Positions 12,548 through 24,225 of a stretch of DNA of 64,000 nt are shown here, piece after piece (positions within the stretch are counted from its first letter, which is position 1; the number at the start of each line of letters is the position of its first letter). The translations under genes and the position numbers were made by a program. This stretch comes from Macrotis lagotis. Taxonomy: Eukaryota; Chordata; Mammalia; Peramelemorphia; Peramelidae. The notes below the pieces were generated by a model. That model searched no databases and was not told the origin of the DNA. It worked only from the letters and a program-made list of their open reading frames with translations. The stretch spans positions 20,807,207 to 20,871,206 of the forward strand of contig NC_133665.1 in the NCBI RefSeq assembly GCF_037893015.1. The letters run 5' to 3'.

Positions 12548-12700
12548 TTCTTTTTTGGTTTTTGCAAGGCAAATGGGGTTAAGTGGCTTGCCCAAGGCCA
12601 CACAGCTAGGTAATTATTAATTGTCTGAGACTGTATTTGAACCCAGGTACTCCTGGCTCCAAGGCTGGTGCTTTATCCACTTTGCCACCTAGCCACCCCA
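12548..12700 (-). mobile_element. tRNA-derived marsupial SINE, reverse
   Basis: Framed by a perfect 14-bp target duplication agagactggacatt at 12,534-12,547 and 12,701-12,714. Confidence 0.94.
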
Positions 12701-12714
12701 AGAGACTGGACATT

Positions 12715-14970
12715 CTTTATACCACTTTTGGCAAGTACTCATATCATTTGTTTTTTGAGTTTTTTGACTCACTTGTTATCAGTGATCTGAGACATACCAG
12801 AATTCTTTTGTCATATTTTTTTCAAAGAATCTCATGTGATTTTATATACAGGAAAACACTTCCTTGGAGGAGAACCTTTAAGATGACATTTTGTTTTATT
12901 GAGTATCTATACATCTTTTTTTTTTAATCAAGCAAGAAAGATTTCTTTTATCAAACAAGAAACAATAAGCTCAATAGAATCTTGCGTTCTCTGCACTTTT
13001 CAATCAATCAGAGGACCTTTAAGATATAGTCTGCTCTAGAATATCTTATGATAACCTACTGGCTGATTTCTCATTTATCTACCAGGGATGACTCTAAAGT
13101 CATAGACTATTTTGGTAAAGATATTGTAGTGATGGGAAAGTAGTCATATATAGTGGTAATTATCAATTCTTTTACAACATCCTAGTTATTAATAATAATA
13201 ATATCTATGATTTTCTCCTCAAATATTTGATACCAAATACCTTGAGAAGTGAGCCCTTAGCATTATTTTCCAAAACTACTTCACTATGATTTTTCCCTTC
13301 CCTATCCAAGATGATGCTCTAGACCAGAAGCAAACTATCATTTCATTGATACCTCTCTATCCCCACTACCACTCCACTCACCAATTTAGTGTTTTTTTTC
13401 CAAAAATGTGTTTGTGAGGCTTTGTCCTTAAGGCAAGTATTAATTTTGTGTTTTGTCTTTGGATCTTCTATGTCTAGTACATAGTAGTACATAGCCTGGC
13501 ACATAGTAGATGCTTAATAAATCCAATTTGACTGCTGATTATCCTGATGTTGAATCATTACTACAAACTCCCTTCCTGCCTCTTGCCCAACTTGACTAGC
13601 ATGACTCTCTTTTTTCATAGTTCGGACTACACCCTCTTACATCACGTGTTCTTTCCCTATGGTCTTGCTAATTTTTCTTAAATTAATCACTGTCATACAT
13701 GGAATGTATACTCCCAGAAAGCAAGCTTTCAATAATTATTGACAAAATGTTTTTCAATATTTTAGAAACATCATTTATTTACCAGACTTGTTGTTCTATT
13801 TAGTTATTTGCCTATCAAGTTCTTTTTCCCCCTATAAAGCATAAAATTAAGCTTCAGCTTATCTATTGAATTGTCTCAAATTCCAAGTTTGAATGAATGG
13901 TTCATGGATACCATAGACTGATTGAATGGAATGAATATAGCAGGTCAATTAATCTGACCCATTCATTTTATATATTAGAAACCAAAATCAACAATAATGT
14001 ATGGAAACTGCAGTCAAATTTAAGTTGGAAGTGAGGAAAATCTGGCAACTTGAGCCAACCAAAGGTGAATGGATAGCCTAAAGAGGTAATTTCTAATACT
14101 AGAAAGCTTCAAGTAAAGGCTTTAAGATTACTTGTCAAGTACTTTGTGGGGGTTATTTTTCATGTATGCATTAAACATTAAGCCACTAAAATTCAGTCCT
14201 TGGAAGAAAAAGGATTGTAAAGTGATTTGTTGGGGGAGGGGGGTCACAGTAGGACCCTGGGATTCATACTGAGACCTCTCCCTCCAAACTGAGCATGTCA
14301 AATCAAGGAGACCTGATAGTATTACCTTTGTTGACTTTTTACCTTATTTTAACAAGGATCAGAAGGAAAAGCTTTTGCTGTAATGAATTCATCTTTTAGT
14401 TTTGATTGAATGAAAAGACAATGAAAATTTGTGAGGGTGAGACTGCTTAGAAGAGGGCTGGGCCAGCAGTCTCCAAAGAACATGTTTTTGAGTAACAAGA
14501 AACACATTGATGCAGGAAATCTGAAGTGAGGGAAACCTGGCGAGGCGTTCATGTGTAGTGAGTGAGTCAACTATAGACATGCTGTGGTCATGGCTGAAGC
14601 CTTGGTCCACTTTCCCTTAATATGCTTCTGCTGTCCGGTATTTGACATTTGGCAAGTCCAGTGTGGCTTGAACAAATAGGGAAAGCACTGGGAAATGATT
14701 GTTGCTAGTTACTTGGTTGCTAATCAAATGAGTAAAAATATAAACAAGTAGGATCCTGTGTTCTATGTGGGCCAATTTCTAGGTACTTTTCTCAGGACAT
14801 GTGATACATGCAATTGAGGAGTAGGGGAATTTGAGGGCAATTCTTTGTTCCAGTCCCAGGAAGAAATGATACCCCTTCCAAGTTACCATCTGTAGATGAA
14901 TAAGTTCTGTAGCAAAATGTTCTCCCAGGATAGTTAACATCATTGAATCTCCATGTTAGGAGGGATTACA
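12715..14970. other. Unassigned DNA with a short L2 tail
   Basis: No gene found. Bases 13,440-13,535 look like the end of an L2 element (the stretch near cctggcacatagtagatgct, followed by taataaatcc). The rest is unassigned. Confidence 0.45.
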
Positions 14971-14974
14971 GACA

Positions 14975-15120
14975 TCATAAGATCATAGACTTAAAGCTGG
15001 AAGAGACATCAGAAATCATCTAATTCCATTATTTTGCAGATGAGGAAATTAAAGCCCCAGAAGGCTAAGAGATTTGCCTGGGATCTGACCCAAACAATAC
15101 TTGAAGCAATAAACCCATTT
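14975..15120 (+). repeat. Ancient repeat of the agagctggaagggac type
   Basis: Has catagacttaaagctggaag, agacatcagaaatcatctaa and gcagatgaggaaattaaagc. This is a common marsupial repeat; similar pieces occur near 24.6, 34.9, 41.6, 42.0 and 59.6 kb. Confidence 0.5.
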
Positions 15121-15135
15121 AAAATGTCTGCATTT

Positions 15136-17694
15136 GGGTTGGTTCAATATTAGGAAAACTGTTTACATGATTAACAATATCAATTACATACTTAACTGAA
15201 ATCATATGATTTTCTCAAAAGGTGCTGAAAAAGTCATCCCTACTACAAAACTAAAGAACATAGGAATAAATGGATTGTTCCTTAGAATAATAAGCAGTAT
15301 CTATCTGAAACCATCAAAAAACATTATATGCAATGGAAATAAGCTAGAGGCATTCCCAATAAGATCAGGGGTGAAATAAGGATGCCCATTGTCACCACTA
15401 CTATTCAATATTGTGTTAAAAATGTTAGCTTCATCAATAGGAGAAGAAAAAGAAATTGAAGGTATTAGAATTGGGAATGAAGAACAAAACTCTCACTCTT
15501 TGCAGCTGACATGATGGTCTACCTAGAGAATCCTGAAAAATAATCTAAAAAACTACTAGAAACAATTAGCAACTTTGGCAATGTTGCTGGATATAAAATA
15601 AACCCTCCTAAATCCTCAGCATTTCTATATATTACTAGGAAGATTCAACAGCAAGAACTAGAAAGAGAAATCCCATTTAAAGTAACTTCAGACAACATAA
15701 AATACTTAGGAGTCTACCTGCGAAGGCAGACTCAGAAATTCTATGAAAACAACTATAAAACATTTCTCACACACACAAAAAAATCAGATTTAAATAACTG
15801 GGCAAACATCAACTGCTCATGGATAGGCTGAGCTAATATAATAAAAATGACAATTCTTCCTAAATTAAATTACTTCTTTAGTGCCTTGCCAATCAAATTT
15901 CCAAAAAATTACTTTTAATGAGCTAGAAAAATTGTAAGTAAATTCATATGGAGAAACAAAAAGTCAAGAATATCCAGGGATTCAATGAAAAAAGTTCAAA
16001 AGAAGATGACTTAGCCTTACAGATCTAAAATTATAATGTATCATTCATCAAAACTGCCTGGTATTGGCTAAGTGGATCAGTGGAATAGACTAGGTGCAAA
16101 AGAGGTAGCAGGAAATGATTATAGTAATCTGCTGTTGGATAAACCCAAAGCTTCTGGGATAAAAACTATCTCTTCGATAAAAACTGGAAAATTGGAAGTT
16201 AGCAAAGCAGAAACTTGGATTAGACCAACATCTCACACCCTATACCAAGATAAGATCAAAATGGGTACAAGATTTATACATAAAAGACAATATTATAAGC
16301 AAACTAGGAGATCAAGGAATAGTTTACCTGTCAGATCTATGGAAAAGGGAAGCAGTTTATGACCAAGAAAGAGATGGAGAACATCATTAAAAACAACCTA
16401 GATAATTTTGATTACATTAAATTAAAAAGCTTTGGCACAGACAAAACTACTGTAACTAAGATCAAAAGAAATGTGGTGAATTGTGAAACAATTTTTACAG
16501 CTAGCATTTCTGATAAAGGATTCATTTTTAAAATATATAGAATTGTGTCAAATTTACAAAAAACAAGCCATTCCCCAATTGACAAATGGTCAAAGGATAT
16601 GCAGAGGCAATTTACAGATGAGGAAATCAAAGTGATCCATAGTCATATGAAAAATTGTTCTAAATTATTTCTGATTTGAGAAACACAAATTGAAGCATCT
16701 CTAAGGTATCATCTCACACCTCTCAGATTGGCCAATATGACCAGAAAGGACAATGATCAGTGTTGGAAGGAATGTGGGAAATCTGGGACACTAATACATT
16801 GTTGGTGGAGCTGTAAACTCATCCAACCCTTCTGGAGAGCAATTTGGAATTATGCCCAAAGGGAAATAAAAATGTGCATATCCTTTGATTCAGTAATACC
16901 ACTACTTGGTCTATACTCTGAAGAAATCATGAAAAAGGGTAAAAGGGGCAGCTAGGTTGCACAGTGGATAGAACACTGGACCTGGGGTCAGGAATACCTG
17001 AGTTCAAATCCGACCTCAGACACTTAATAATTACCTAGCTGTATGGCCTTGGGCAAGCCACTTAACCCCATTGCCTTGCAAAAAAAAAAAAACCTAAGAA
17101 GGGTAAAAACATTACTTATGCAAAAATTTATCACAGCAGCTCTTTTTGTGGAGGAAAAGAATTGGAAATTGAGTGATGCCCATCGATTGGGGAATGGTTG
17201 AGCAAATTATGGTATATGTATGTTATGGAATACTATTGTTCTGTTGGAAACCAGGAAGGATGGGAATTCAGAGAAGCCTAGTAAGACTTGCATGAACTGA
17301 TGCTGAGCAATATGAGCAGAACCAGAAGAACATTGTACACCCTAACAGCAACATGGTCATGATCAACCTTAAGGACTTGCTCATTTCATCAGCGCAATAA
17401 TCAGGGACAATTTTAGGGTATCTGCAATGGAGAATACCATCTGTATCCAAAGAAAGAATTGTGGAGTTTAAAGAAATATCAAAGAGTATCACTTTTAATT
17501 TAAAAAAAGTTATCTTATATATTATATAAGTTTGCTATCTCTTATATTTTATTTTTTCCTTAAGGATATGATTTTTCTCTCTACACATTCAATTTTGATC
17601 AGTGTATAGCATGGAAACAATGTAAAAACTATCAGACTGCCTTCGGTGGAGAGGGGAAGGAAAGGAGATTGGGGGAAAATTGTAAAATTCAAAA
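15136..17694 (+). mobile_element. 5'-truncated, broken L1 (end of ORF2 plus 3' UTR)
   Basis: The start encodes the end of an L1 reverse transcriptase region: KVIPTTKLKNIGINGL, then IICNGNKLEAFPIRSG, then [13 protein letters not shown]. Stops and frameshifts break it, and it is not active. Later blocks encode the C-terminal part of ORF2 (for example CWWSCKLIQPFWRAIWNY near 16,800). The 3' end is A-rich. The flanks aaaatgtctgcattt (15,121-15,135) and aaaatgtccgcattc (17,695-17,709) form a 15-bp target duplication with two mismatches. A SINE is inserted at 16,945-17,098. Confidence 0.9.
16945..17098 (+). mobile_element. tRNA-derived marsupial SINE inside the L1
   Basis: Copy from ggggcagctaggttgcacag to a poly-A tail, framed by aagggtaaaa at 16,935-16,944 and 17,099-17,108. 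It splits the L1 3' region and came later. Confidence 0.94.
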
Positions 17695-17774
17695 AAAATG
17701 TCCGCATTCAAATTTTGCCTCTGATAGTGATTGGATATATGATCTCACCTGTAAAGTGGGGTTAATAAAAATGC

Positions 17775-18185
17775 TAATTGTTATTGTTTTTCAATTGTGT
17801 CCATCTCTTTGTGACTCCCATTTGTTTTGTTTTGTTTTGTTTTGTTTTTAGTTTTTGCAAGGCAATAGGGTTAAGTGGCTTGCCAATGCCACACAGCTAA
17901 GTAATTATTGTGTCTGAGGCCAGATTTGAACTCAGGTACTCCTGACTCCAAGGCCAGTGCTCTATCCTCTGTGCCACCTAGCCAACCCCCCATTTGGGGT
18001 TTTCTGGCAAAGATGCTGAAGTTGTTTGCCATTTCTTTCTCTGACTATTTTACAGAAGAGGAAACCAAGGTAAACAGATTTAAGTCACTTGCCTAGGGTC
18101 ACACAGCTAGTAGGTGAGGACAAATTTGAACTCATGAAGCTAAGTCTTCTTGACTTCAGGTCTAGCATACTGTCTACCATTAATA
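17775..18185 (-). mobile_element. MAR1-type SINE, reverse, split by a younger SINE
   Basis: The left piece has attgtgtccatctctttgtg and actcccatttg. The right piece continues atttggggttttctggcaaa, ttttacagaagaggaaacc and gggtcacacagctagtaggt. This is the block order of MAR1-type SINEs. The interruption is the SINE at 17,819-17,990. Confidence 0.8.
17819..17990 (-). mobile_element. tRNA-derived marsupial SINE, reverse, with (GTTTT)n tail
   Basis: Reverse copy with an oligo(dT)-side tail of GTTTT units, then gcaaggcaatagggttaagt, ending ccacctagccaaccccc. It inserted into the older MAR1 copy; catttgg-like sequence flanks it on both sides. Confidence 0.88.
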
Positions 18186-18500
18186 ATACTAATGCTAGCT
18201 AGCTTTTCCAGTATGCTATCAGGTTTTCAAAGTGCTTTACAAAATCTTATTTTATTCTCATAAGACTGGGAAGTAGATGCTGTAACGATCTCTATTTTAT
18301 GAATGAGTGATGAAGTGATGACCCAGGGTCACATGGCCTAAGTTTATCCTTCTCTCCACATCTAATACTGTACCACTTAGTTATTTAGTTGTTGTGATAC
18401 CTTCCTCACAGAAATTTGTAAGGCTCAAATGACATGTTGCATTGTGAATTGATTTGTAAACTTTAAAATGTTAAAGAACTAACTCTTATTATTATCTTCA
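18186..18500 (+). mobile_element. MIR/CORE-type SINE, diverged
   Basis: Shows aatgctagctagcttttcca, caaagtgctttacaaaatct and gacccagggtcacatgg, the same family order as at 34.6 and 35.4/38.1 kb. Confidence 0.5.
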
Positions 18501-19076
18501 AAATTAAGAAACTCCCTCCAAGAGAGTGGGTTTGGGAACTTCAGATAGCTCATACAATAAGAACAGTTTGGGATTGTGAGGGCAAAGGAGAAGTCACATT
18601 TTTCTAGTAAAATATGAATTCAAACACTTCCCCCCCCCCAGACTTTCTCATGCTCATTGAATGGCTGAATGGAAAAACTGTTCAGTGATAATGTCAGACT
18701 GTCCAGCTGATATTACATATTGATCATTTTGAGAAGACATGATTAATCACAAATGCATCAATCTGTAAAAATTCATAATCAGCACTAAGAACATTATAGT
18801 GTTATAATTCTTTTCATCTGTGAACCTTTAAAAACATTTTTCAAGGATTATAAAGATCAGACATTCATTTCTTTAAGGAGAAAAAAAGGACTGAAAGTAG
18901 ATTTGTGATCCCAGGGTTTGTCTCTTATATATGCTTTCATAGATTTTAAATGAAACAGACAAATAACAGATGTTTTAGAGATGGTCAGCTGGATTATATA
19001 AGGAATGAAACAACAATTGATTTTGTATTTTTCCTTAGAAATTTTGGAAAAAAAAGTTTTATTCATGTCATTTTTC
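18501..19076. other. Unassigned DNA
   Basis: No gene or repeat recognised. There is a short poly-C run near 18,631. Confidence 0.45.
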
Positions 19077-19080
19077 TATA

Positions 19081-19148
19081 GGGAGTTTAAAAAGTCTTAG
19101 TGCAGTTTTAGAATATTAAAACTTAAAGCTGTACTAAGACTTTTAGGG
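19081..19148. mobile_element. Palindromic mariner-type MITE
   Basis: The left arm aaaaagtcttagtgcagttt and the right arm agctgtactaagacttttag are reverse complements apart from a few bases, meeting around aatattaaaact. This matches a short mariner-derived palindrome that I know from opossum. It could form a long hairpin. Decayed relatives lie near 3.78 kb and 6.94 kb. Confidence 0.75.
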
Positions 19149-19405
19149 CAGGACAGATAGGGGGCACAATGGATAGAGCACCAGTCCTGGAGTCAGACTC
19201 ATCTTCCTAAGTTCAAATCTGATCTCAGACACTTATTAGCTATATGACCCTGAGCAAGTCACTTAACCATGTTTGACTCAATTTCCTCATCTGTAAAATG
19301 ATCTGGAGTAAAAAAAGGCAAACCTCTCTAATATCTTTGCCAAGAAAATTCCAAATGGAGTCCCAAAGGGTTAGACATGAAACCACCACCATCACCAATA
19401 AAAAA
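19149..19405 (+). mobile_element. MAR1-type SINE, forward
   Basis: Runs from ggatagagcaccagtcctgg through tgagcaagtcacttaacca, aatttcctcatctgtaaaat and ggagtcccaaagggttagac to an A-rich end. It directly follows the MITE. Confidence 0.8.
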
Positions 19406-20245
19406 AAAATCTTGCTCTGAGTTTCTTTTCGTGTAAATCAGAGTTACTTTTGCTCTAGGGAACTTTAACATATTGTGGGGTTGTGTGTAAAGTGATTTTC
19501 AATAATATGTCTGCATCATTGCACCCTGCTAGTAAAGTTAACATGTTCTTGCTCTCTCCTTTTATATATTTTCTTCTTGCTTGCACTCTCACATTTCTTT
19601 CAGTTTCCTCCCCATTCTTCCCCTGGTACAATAGAATAGGGATCAGAAACTTTATACCTCACTTTTGAAATGTATTTTTGAATTCTTTTTTGAATGAACT
19701 GATTGATTGCTTTGACTGAATTGGGTAGGACAAGGAGTGGTTTCCTTTGGAAAAGACTGCAAAATTTATGACCTCATTAAGGGAATATTATTGGGTTTCA
19801 GTGAACACAAAGTGGAATGACCATTGGAACAATAATTATAGAGTAGGAGTTTATTCACAGTAGTAGAGGGGCCCCCAAGGGCACAATGAAAGGAAAGGAA
19901 CTTGTCATGGAACATGCAAAGTGGGAGTGAGACTCTGGAGAGTTAGGACTGAACTGGCTAGCCATAAAAGTTGAGGAGGAGGAAGGTGGAGTTTTTGTCC
20001 AATGGTTTAATGATAACCAAAAGGAATTAGGGAAAGAAGACATTAGGTTGCCAATTTTCAAAAACCTAGGCTATGTTATTGAATTTTTCTTGGCTTGCTC
20101 AAAGACATTTTGTGATTTTGTTCACAGTGTTTTAGGGGCATCTTTGTTAATACCAGTTTGTCTGGAAGTGCTGATTTATATGATCAGTTGGAGAAAATCT
20201 CAGAAGTTGCCTAGTCCAAATCCCTTATTTTACAAATGAGGAAAT
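19406..20245. other. Unassigned DNA
   Basis: No gene. The end of the block (near 20,180-20,245) has aaatgaggaaattgaggttc, a piece of the common aggaaactgagg type of repeat. Confidence 0.4.
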
Positions 20246-20480
20246 TGAGGTTCAGGCAGGTAGCACAGGATAGAATGTTGTGCCTTAAGACAGGAAGATC
20301 TGATTTCAAATTTGGCTTCAGATATTTATTAACAATTTGTTTTGGAACAAGTCTTTAAATTTGATTTGCTTGATCTGTTAAATGGGGATTAAAAATATTA
20401 CCTTCTTTGCAGGATTGTTGAGAAGATAAAACAGGATTGTGGTAAACTTCTATATAAATGTTATCATCATCAATCATCAG
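20246..20480 (+). mobile_element. MIR-type SINE
   Basis: Has aggatagaatgttgtgcctt, gatttcaaatttggcttcag and gttaaatggggattaaaaat, then a MIR-like end. Confidence 0.5.
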
Positions 20481-20490
20481 CATCAACATT

Positions 20491-20601
20491 ATTTTTTTTT
20501 AGGCACACAGCTAGGTAATTATTAAGTGTCTGAGACCAGATTTGAACCCAAGTACTCCTGACTCCAGGACTGGTGCTTTATCCACTATGACACCTAGCTA
20601 T
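20491..20601 (-). mobile_element. tRNA-derived marsupial SINE, reverse, 5' part only
   Basis: Starts at ggcacacagctaggtaatta right after a T-run, so the usual gcaaggcaatggggttaag part is missing. It ends gacacctagcta. Confidence 0.85.
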
Positions 20602-20604
20602 TAA

Positions 20605-21528
20605 CTGATTTTCCTTAGATCATAGAAGGCATATGGGTCAGCAGCAAGACTTAAATTCAGATCCTCAGACTTCAGAGTTATTGCCCATATCATGATGTTC
20701 CCATCAACAGGAAGTTCTAGTTGATAAAATCCCAAATAAAATCACCTTCTCTGTTGTTAGAACATGGTTCTATACTTTAATAACACTACTTATTTACTTC
20801 CAATTCAATTTTCTCTCTAAAATGGGTATGTAGCTTAGATATGTGCAAACTAACTGTAGCACATTTCCTCAACTCTCTGGCAAGGACAGGAAGGATGTTT
20901 TTGACCACTTTTCAGACATTCCATTTCACCCCGTTCACAATCCTATTCCACATCAGCTTTGGATTCCACTTGCTTCTTTAGGGCATTTCTTCTTTGATGC
21001 CAGGCTGCCCAACACAGTCACCAGGGATTTGACTGAGGTCAGGACTGATTCTTTTTTGCAAAACACTTTAGACTGAAGCACTCTGCCTTTTATGGTTGGT
21101 GTTGGCTCGAAGCAGCCCGTCATTAACTGTTCCTTTGGGACTCTCACGCAAACCAGATGTCTTTGTCTAGAAGCCTCCCATGTGAGTGAGATATAAAATA
21201 AACAGAGTGACCTAATTGGGCTTTCCTATGTCCTTCAAATATACTGTATACTTATTTTTTAAACTTTTATTTTAGAATTGTAAAAGATGGAGGTTTGTAG
21301 CTCACATATATTGACAAAAACGCTTTTTGACCTTCAGAGTTACAGAGCATGGTCAGTCCCTGTGGCAATATCACTGAAAGCATGAGAGCTTTGTGATCAC
21401 ACTGACCTTTTTTGACTCACTGCTCCAAAGCAAAGGGGCATACTCAGAAAAGGATAGTGCTTTTCTAGGTCAGCTCTTTCTATGCTTTATAGATGAACAT
21501 GGTCGCAGTTTCATATGGTACCAGGTGA

Positions 21529-21531
<3 letters not shown>
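20605..21531. other. Unassigned DNA
   Basis: No gene seen. The open frames at 20,843-21,147 on both strands have no recognisable similarity or supporting signals. Confidence 0.45.
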
Positions 21532-21576
<45 letters not shown>

Positions 21577-21599
21577 TGTGTGTGTGTGTGTGTATGTGT
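21532..21599. repeat. (GT)n microsatellite
   Basis: About 34 GT units with a few TA interruptions. Confidence 0.96.
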
Positions 21600-21839
21600 A
21601 ATTTTAAATGATACAGACAACTGCAGGAGGCATCATTCTGAAGACCAGGTGGTCATGACAGCCCAATAGATAATTACAGACATGACTAAATTTTTTAAGA
21701 ATAACTATCCTCATCATATCCTACTGATGCATATGGTTGTGAGTCAGGCAACAGGGAGGTTATATATGATTATAGGATTGCAAACAGTAAGGGACCACAA
21801 ATTTCCCCTCATTTTGCCCATGAAAAAATTGAGTCCCAG

Positions 21840-21990
21840 AGATAAGAAACAGTATAGTGCAATAGAAAATGTACTTGATTTGGAGTTAGAGAATCTGCAT
21901 TTTAATCCTACTTCTACTTTTTCTCAATGTGATCTTGAAAAAAGTCATTTTCCCTCTCTGTACCTCATTTTCCTCATTTAGAAAATGCAA
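21840..21990 (+). mobile_element. MIR-type SINE
   Basis: Has acagtatagtgcaatagaaa, tttggagttagagaatctgc and cctcattttcctcatttaga in MIR order. Confidence 0.6.
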
Positions 21991-22189
21991 GAAACAAAGG
22001 CTGAGCTTACCTTTTATCTCTTTTCTAAAGATGATGAGCCATCAGCAACTGTTAATTGGTTTCTGATGGTTTTGCTGAACACTATGTTGAAGATACTTTG
22101 GAAAGGGACCCAGGAAAAGATTCCCTTTTCTCAATTGCTGGGTACCCTCTTAGTTTCCAGCTCTCAGCTGTTATAAAAAGTGTCCCTTG

Positions 22190-23254
22190 AATAGTTTCAT
22201 ACTTCTGTTTCTTTGGTCTTTTTGGGACATAAGAGTAGGAATAGTTTCACTGATTGAGGGGAATGCATAGTTTACCAAGTTTGGAGGTATAGTTCTAAAT
22301 TGCTTTCCAAGAATGGCTAGACCAAATCATAGGTTCAATAAAAGTATAAAAGAGTCCTTGTCCTCTCATAATTCACCAAGCAATTGTCCTTTTCCTTTTA
22401 TATCCTTATTGCCAATTTTATGAGTATAAGGTATGAACTCACAGTATATGTTTCTCCCAATTTAATGTGTTTCTTTCAATTATTTATAAATCAGAATTTT
22501 TTATTAGGTTATTGACAGTTTGTTTTCCTTCTTTTGAGAACCATCTGTCATGTCATATGAAATTTATCTATTGAGGAGTGTCCTTTGTCCTCATATATTT
22601 GAAGCAATTCCATGTATATTAGATACCTGTTCTTTATTAGGGAAAATTGCTTCAAAGTTTTTTTTCAGTTATTCTAACTATAGCTGCATTGATTTTGTTT
22701 GTACAAAAGCTTTATCACTTTTGACCCTTTCTAACCTTCTATTCCCTCTCTGTTTCCTACTCTTCTAATTTGTTTATGGCTAAAAAAACCTTTCTATAAG
22801 AATCTTGTTATTTCTATGTATGTTATAGTAAATCTTGATCTGATTCTAATTTTTGCCAGATTACTCTCTGGTTTTCCCATCAAATCTGTCAAACAATGAA
22901 TCCTTACTGTAGTAATTGAGTTCATTGGGTTTATCAGATACAATACCACTAATGTTCATTTGCTTATGGATTTTGTGTTTCTAATTTTTTCTAATCAATT
23001 TTTCTATTTTTCTGAATAGTACTAAATAATTGTTATGAACTGTTTTGCAATATAGTTCAAAGTCTGGTTCTTTATTCCCTTGCAGTTTATTTTTCATACT
23101 TTATTTTTCATGGTTTACCCTGAGAGTATTGATCTTTTCTCCCTCCATATTAATATTATTATTTTACTTAGCTTTATAAAGTAATTCTAACTCTTGGATT
23201 TAAATAGATGCTATTTAACATAATAAAATTCCAATTTGCTAAGCTTTTAAGGTG
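22190..23254 (-). mobile_element. Old L1 3' region, reverse orientation
   Basis: The block reads as the reverse complement of the marsupial L1 ORF2 end and the region before it. Landmarks are the segment near attgctttccaagaatggct, then gagaaccatctgtcatgtca, attgattttgtttgtacaaa and attactctctggttttccca. It is heavily diverged and has no intact frame. Confidence 0.6.
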
Positions 23255-23270
23255 TATGCATTTTTAATAG

Positions 23271-23430
23271 ATTTGTTGGGGTTTTTTTTGCAAGACGAAT
23301 GGGGTTAAGGGGCTTGCCCAAGGCCACACAGCTAGATAATTATTAAGTGTCTGAGACCGGATTTGAACTCAGGTACTCCTGACTCCAGGGCTGGTGCTTT
23401 ATCCATTATGCCACCTAGCCACCCCCTCAA
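23271..23430 (-). mobile_element. tRNA-derived marsupial SINE, reverse
   Basis: Framed by a perfect 16-bp target duplication tatgcatttttaatag at 23,255-23,270 and 23,431-23,446. Confidence 0.95.
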
Positions 23431-23446
23431 TATGCATTTTTAATAG

Positions 23447-23965
23447 GAACAGATACTGTATTTTGTTAGTTGGCATGATCAGGTCTTGTTGATCTTAACC
23501 TCAGTTTCCTAGGCTCATATCACTGCCATCTCCTTTCATGAGTGTGCTCTGAGCATTGAAAGATTTCATTGTAAATAATCAGAGTTCTGTAGCTCCGCTG
23601 GGCACTGCTGCAGTCTTTCATTCTTCCCCCAATCTACTCTTTTTGTGTTTCCATCCTGTTCACCTGAGTTCTTAATGAATCCTTCCTACTAGAGCAGTTC
23701 TTCCAACTCTTGTAGCTTTAGGCTATTCTTTTGTTCTAGCCCTGGGCTACATCAGAACACTTATTGATGCTTCTTTGGATTTCTCAATCATTTTGTGATC
23801 TGGTACCTTTTTTATTTTTTTCTTAATTTTTAAAATTTTTATTACTGTAGTATAGGTAAAAGAATTCAGCTACTCTTTGATCTTTCCCACTGGCATTTAA
23901 ACAAGAATTTATTATGTGACTTTTAGAAGCATATTTAACCATAAGGAGAAAACCTGAAAATGATT
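23447..23965. other. Unassigned DNA
   Basis: No gene recognised. Confidence 0.45.
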
Positions 23966-24225
23966 TGCTGTTGTTGTTTTTTTAGTCACATCCAACTTTT
24001 CAAGACTCCACTTAGGATTTATTGGCAAAGGTACTAGAGTGGTTTGCCATTTTCTTCTCTGGTTTATTTTTGAGATGAAGAAACTGAGGCAAAAAGGGTT
24101 AAATGACTTGCTCAGGGTCACACACTAATAGGTGTCTGTGATCGGGTCTGAACTCATGAAGATGAGTTTTCCTGACCCTAGGTCTAGCACTCTATCCAAT
24201 GCACCACCTAGTTGCATATTTAAAG
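23966..24225 (-). mobile_element. MAR1-type SINE, reverse
   Basis: Has ttgttgtttttttagtcaca, gtactagagtggtttgccat, gatgaagaaactgaggcaaa and ctctatccaatgcaccacct, the full MAR1 order. Confidence 0.85.

Noticed and set aside
16072..16955. Three consecutive plus-strand frames of 75-106 codons
   Set aside because: They are frame-shifted pieces of the C-terminal part of L1 ORF2, not a host gene.
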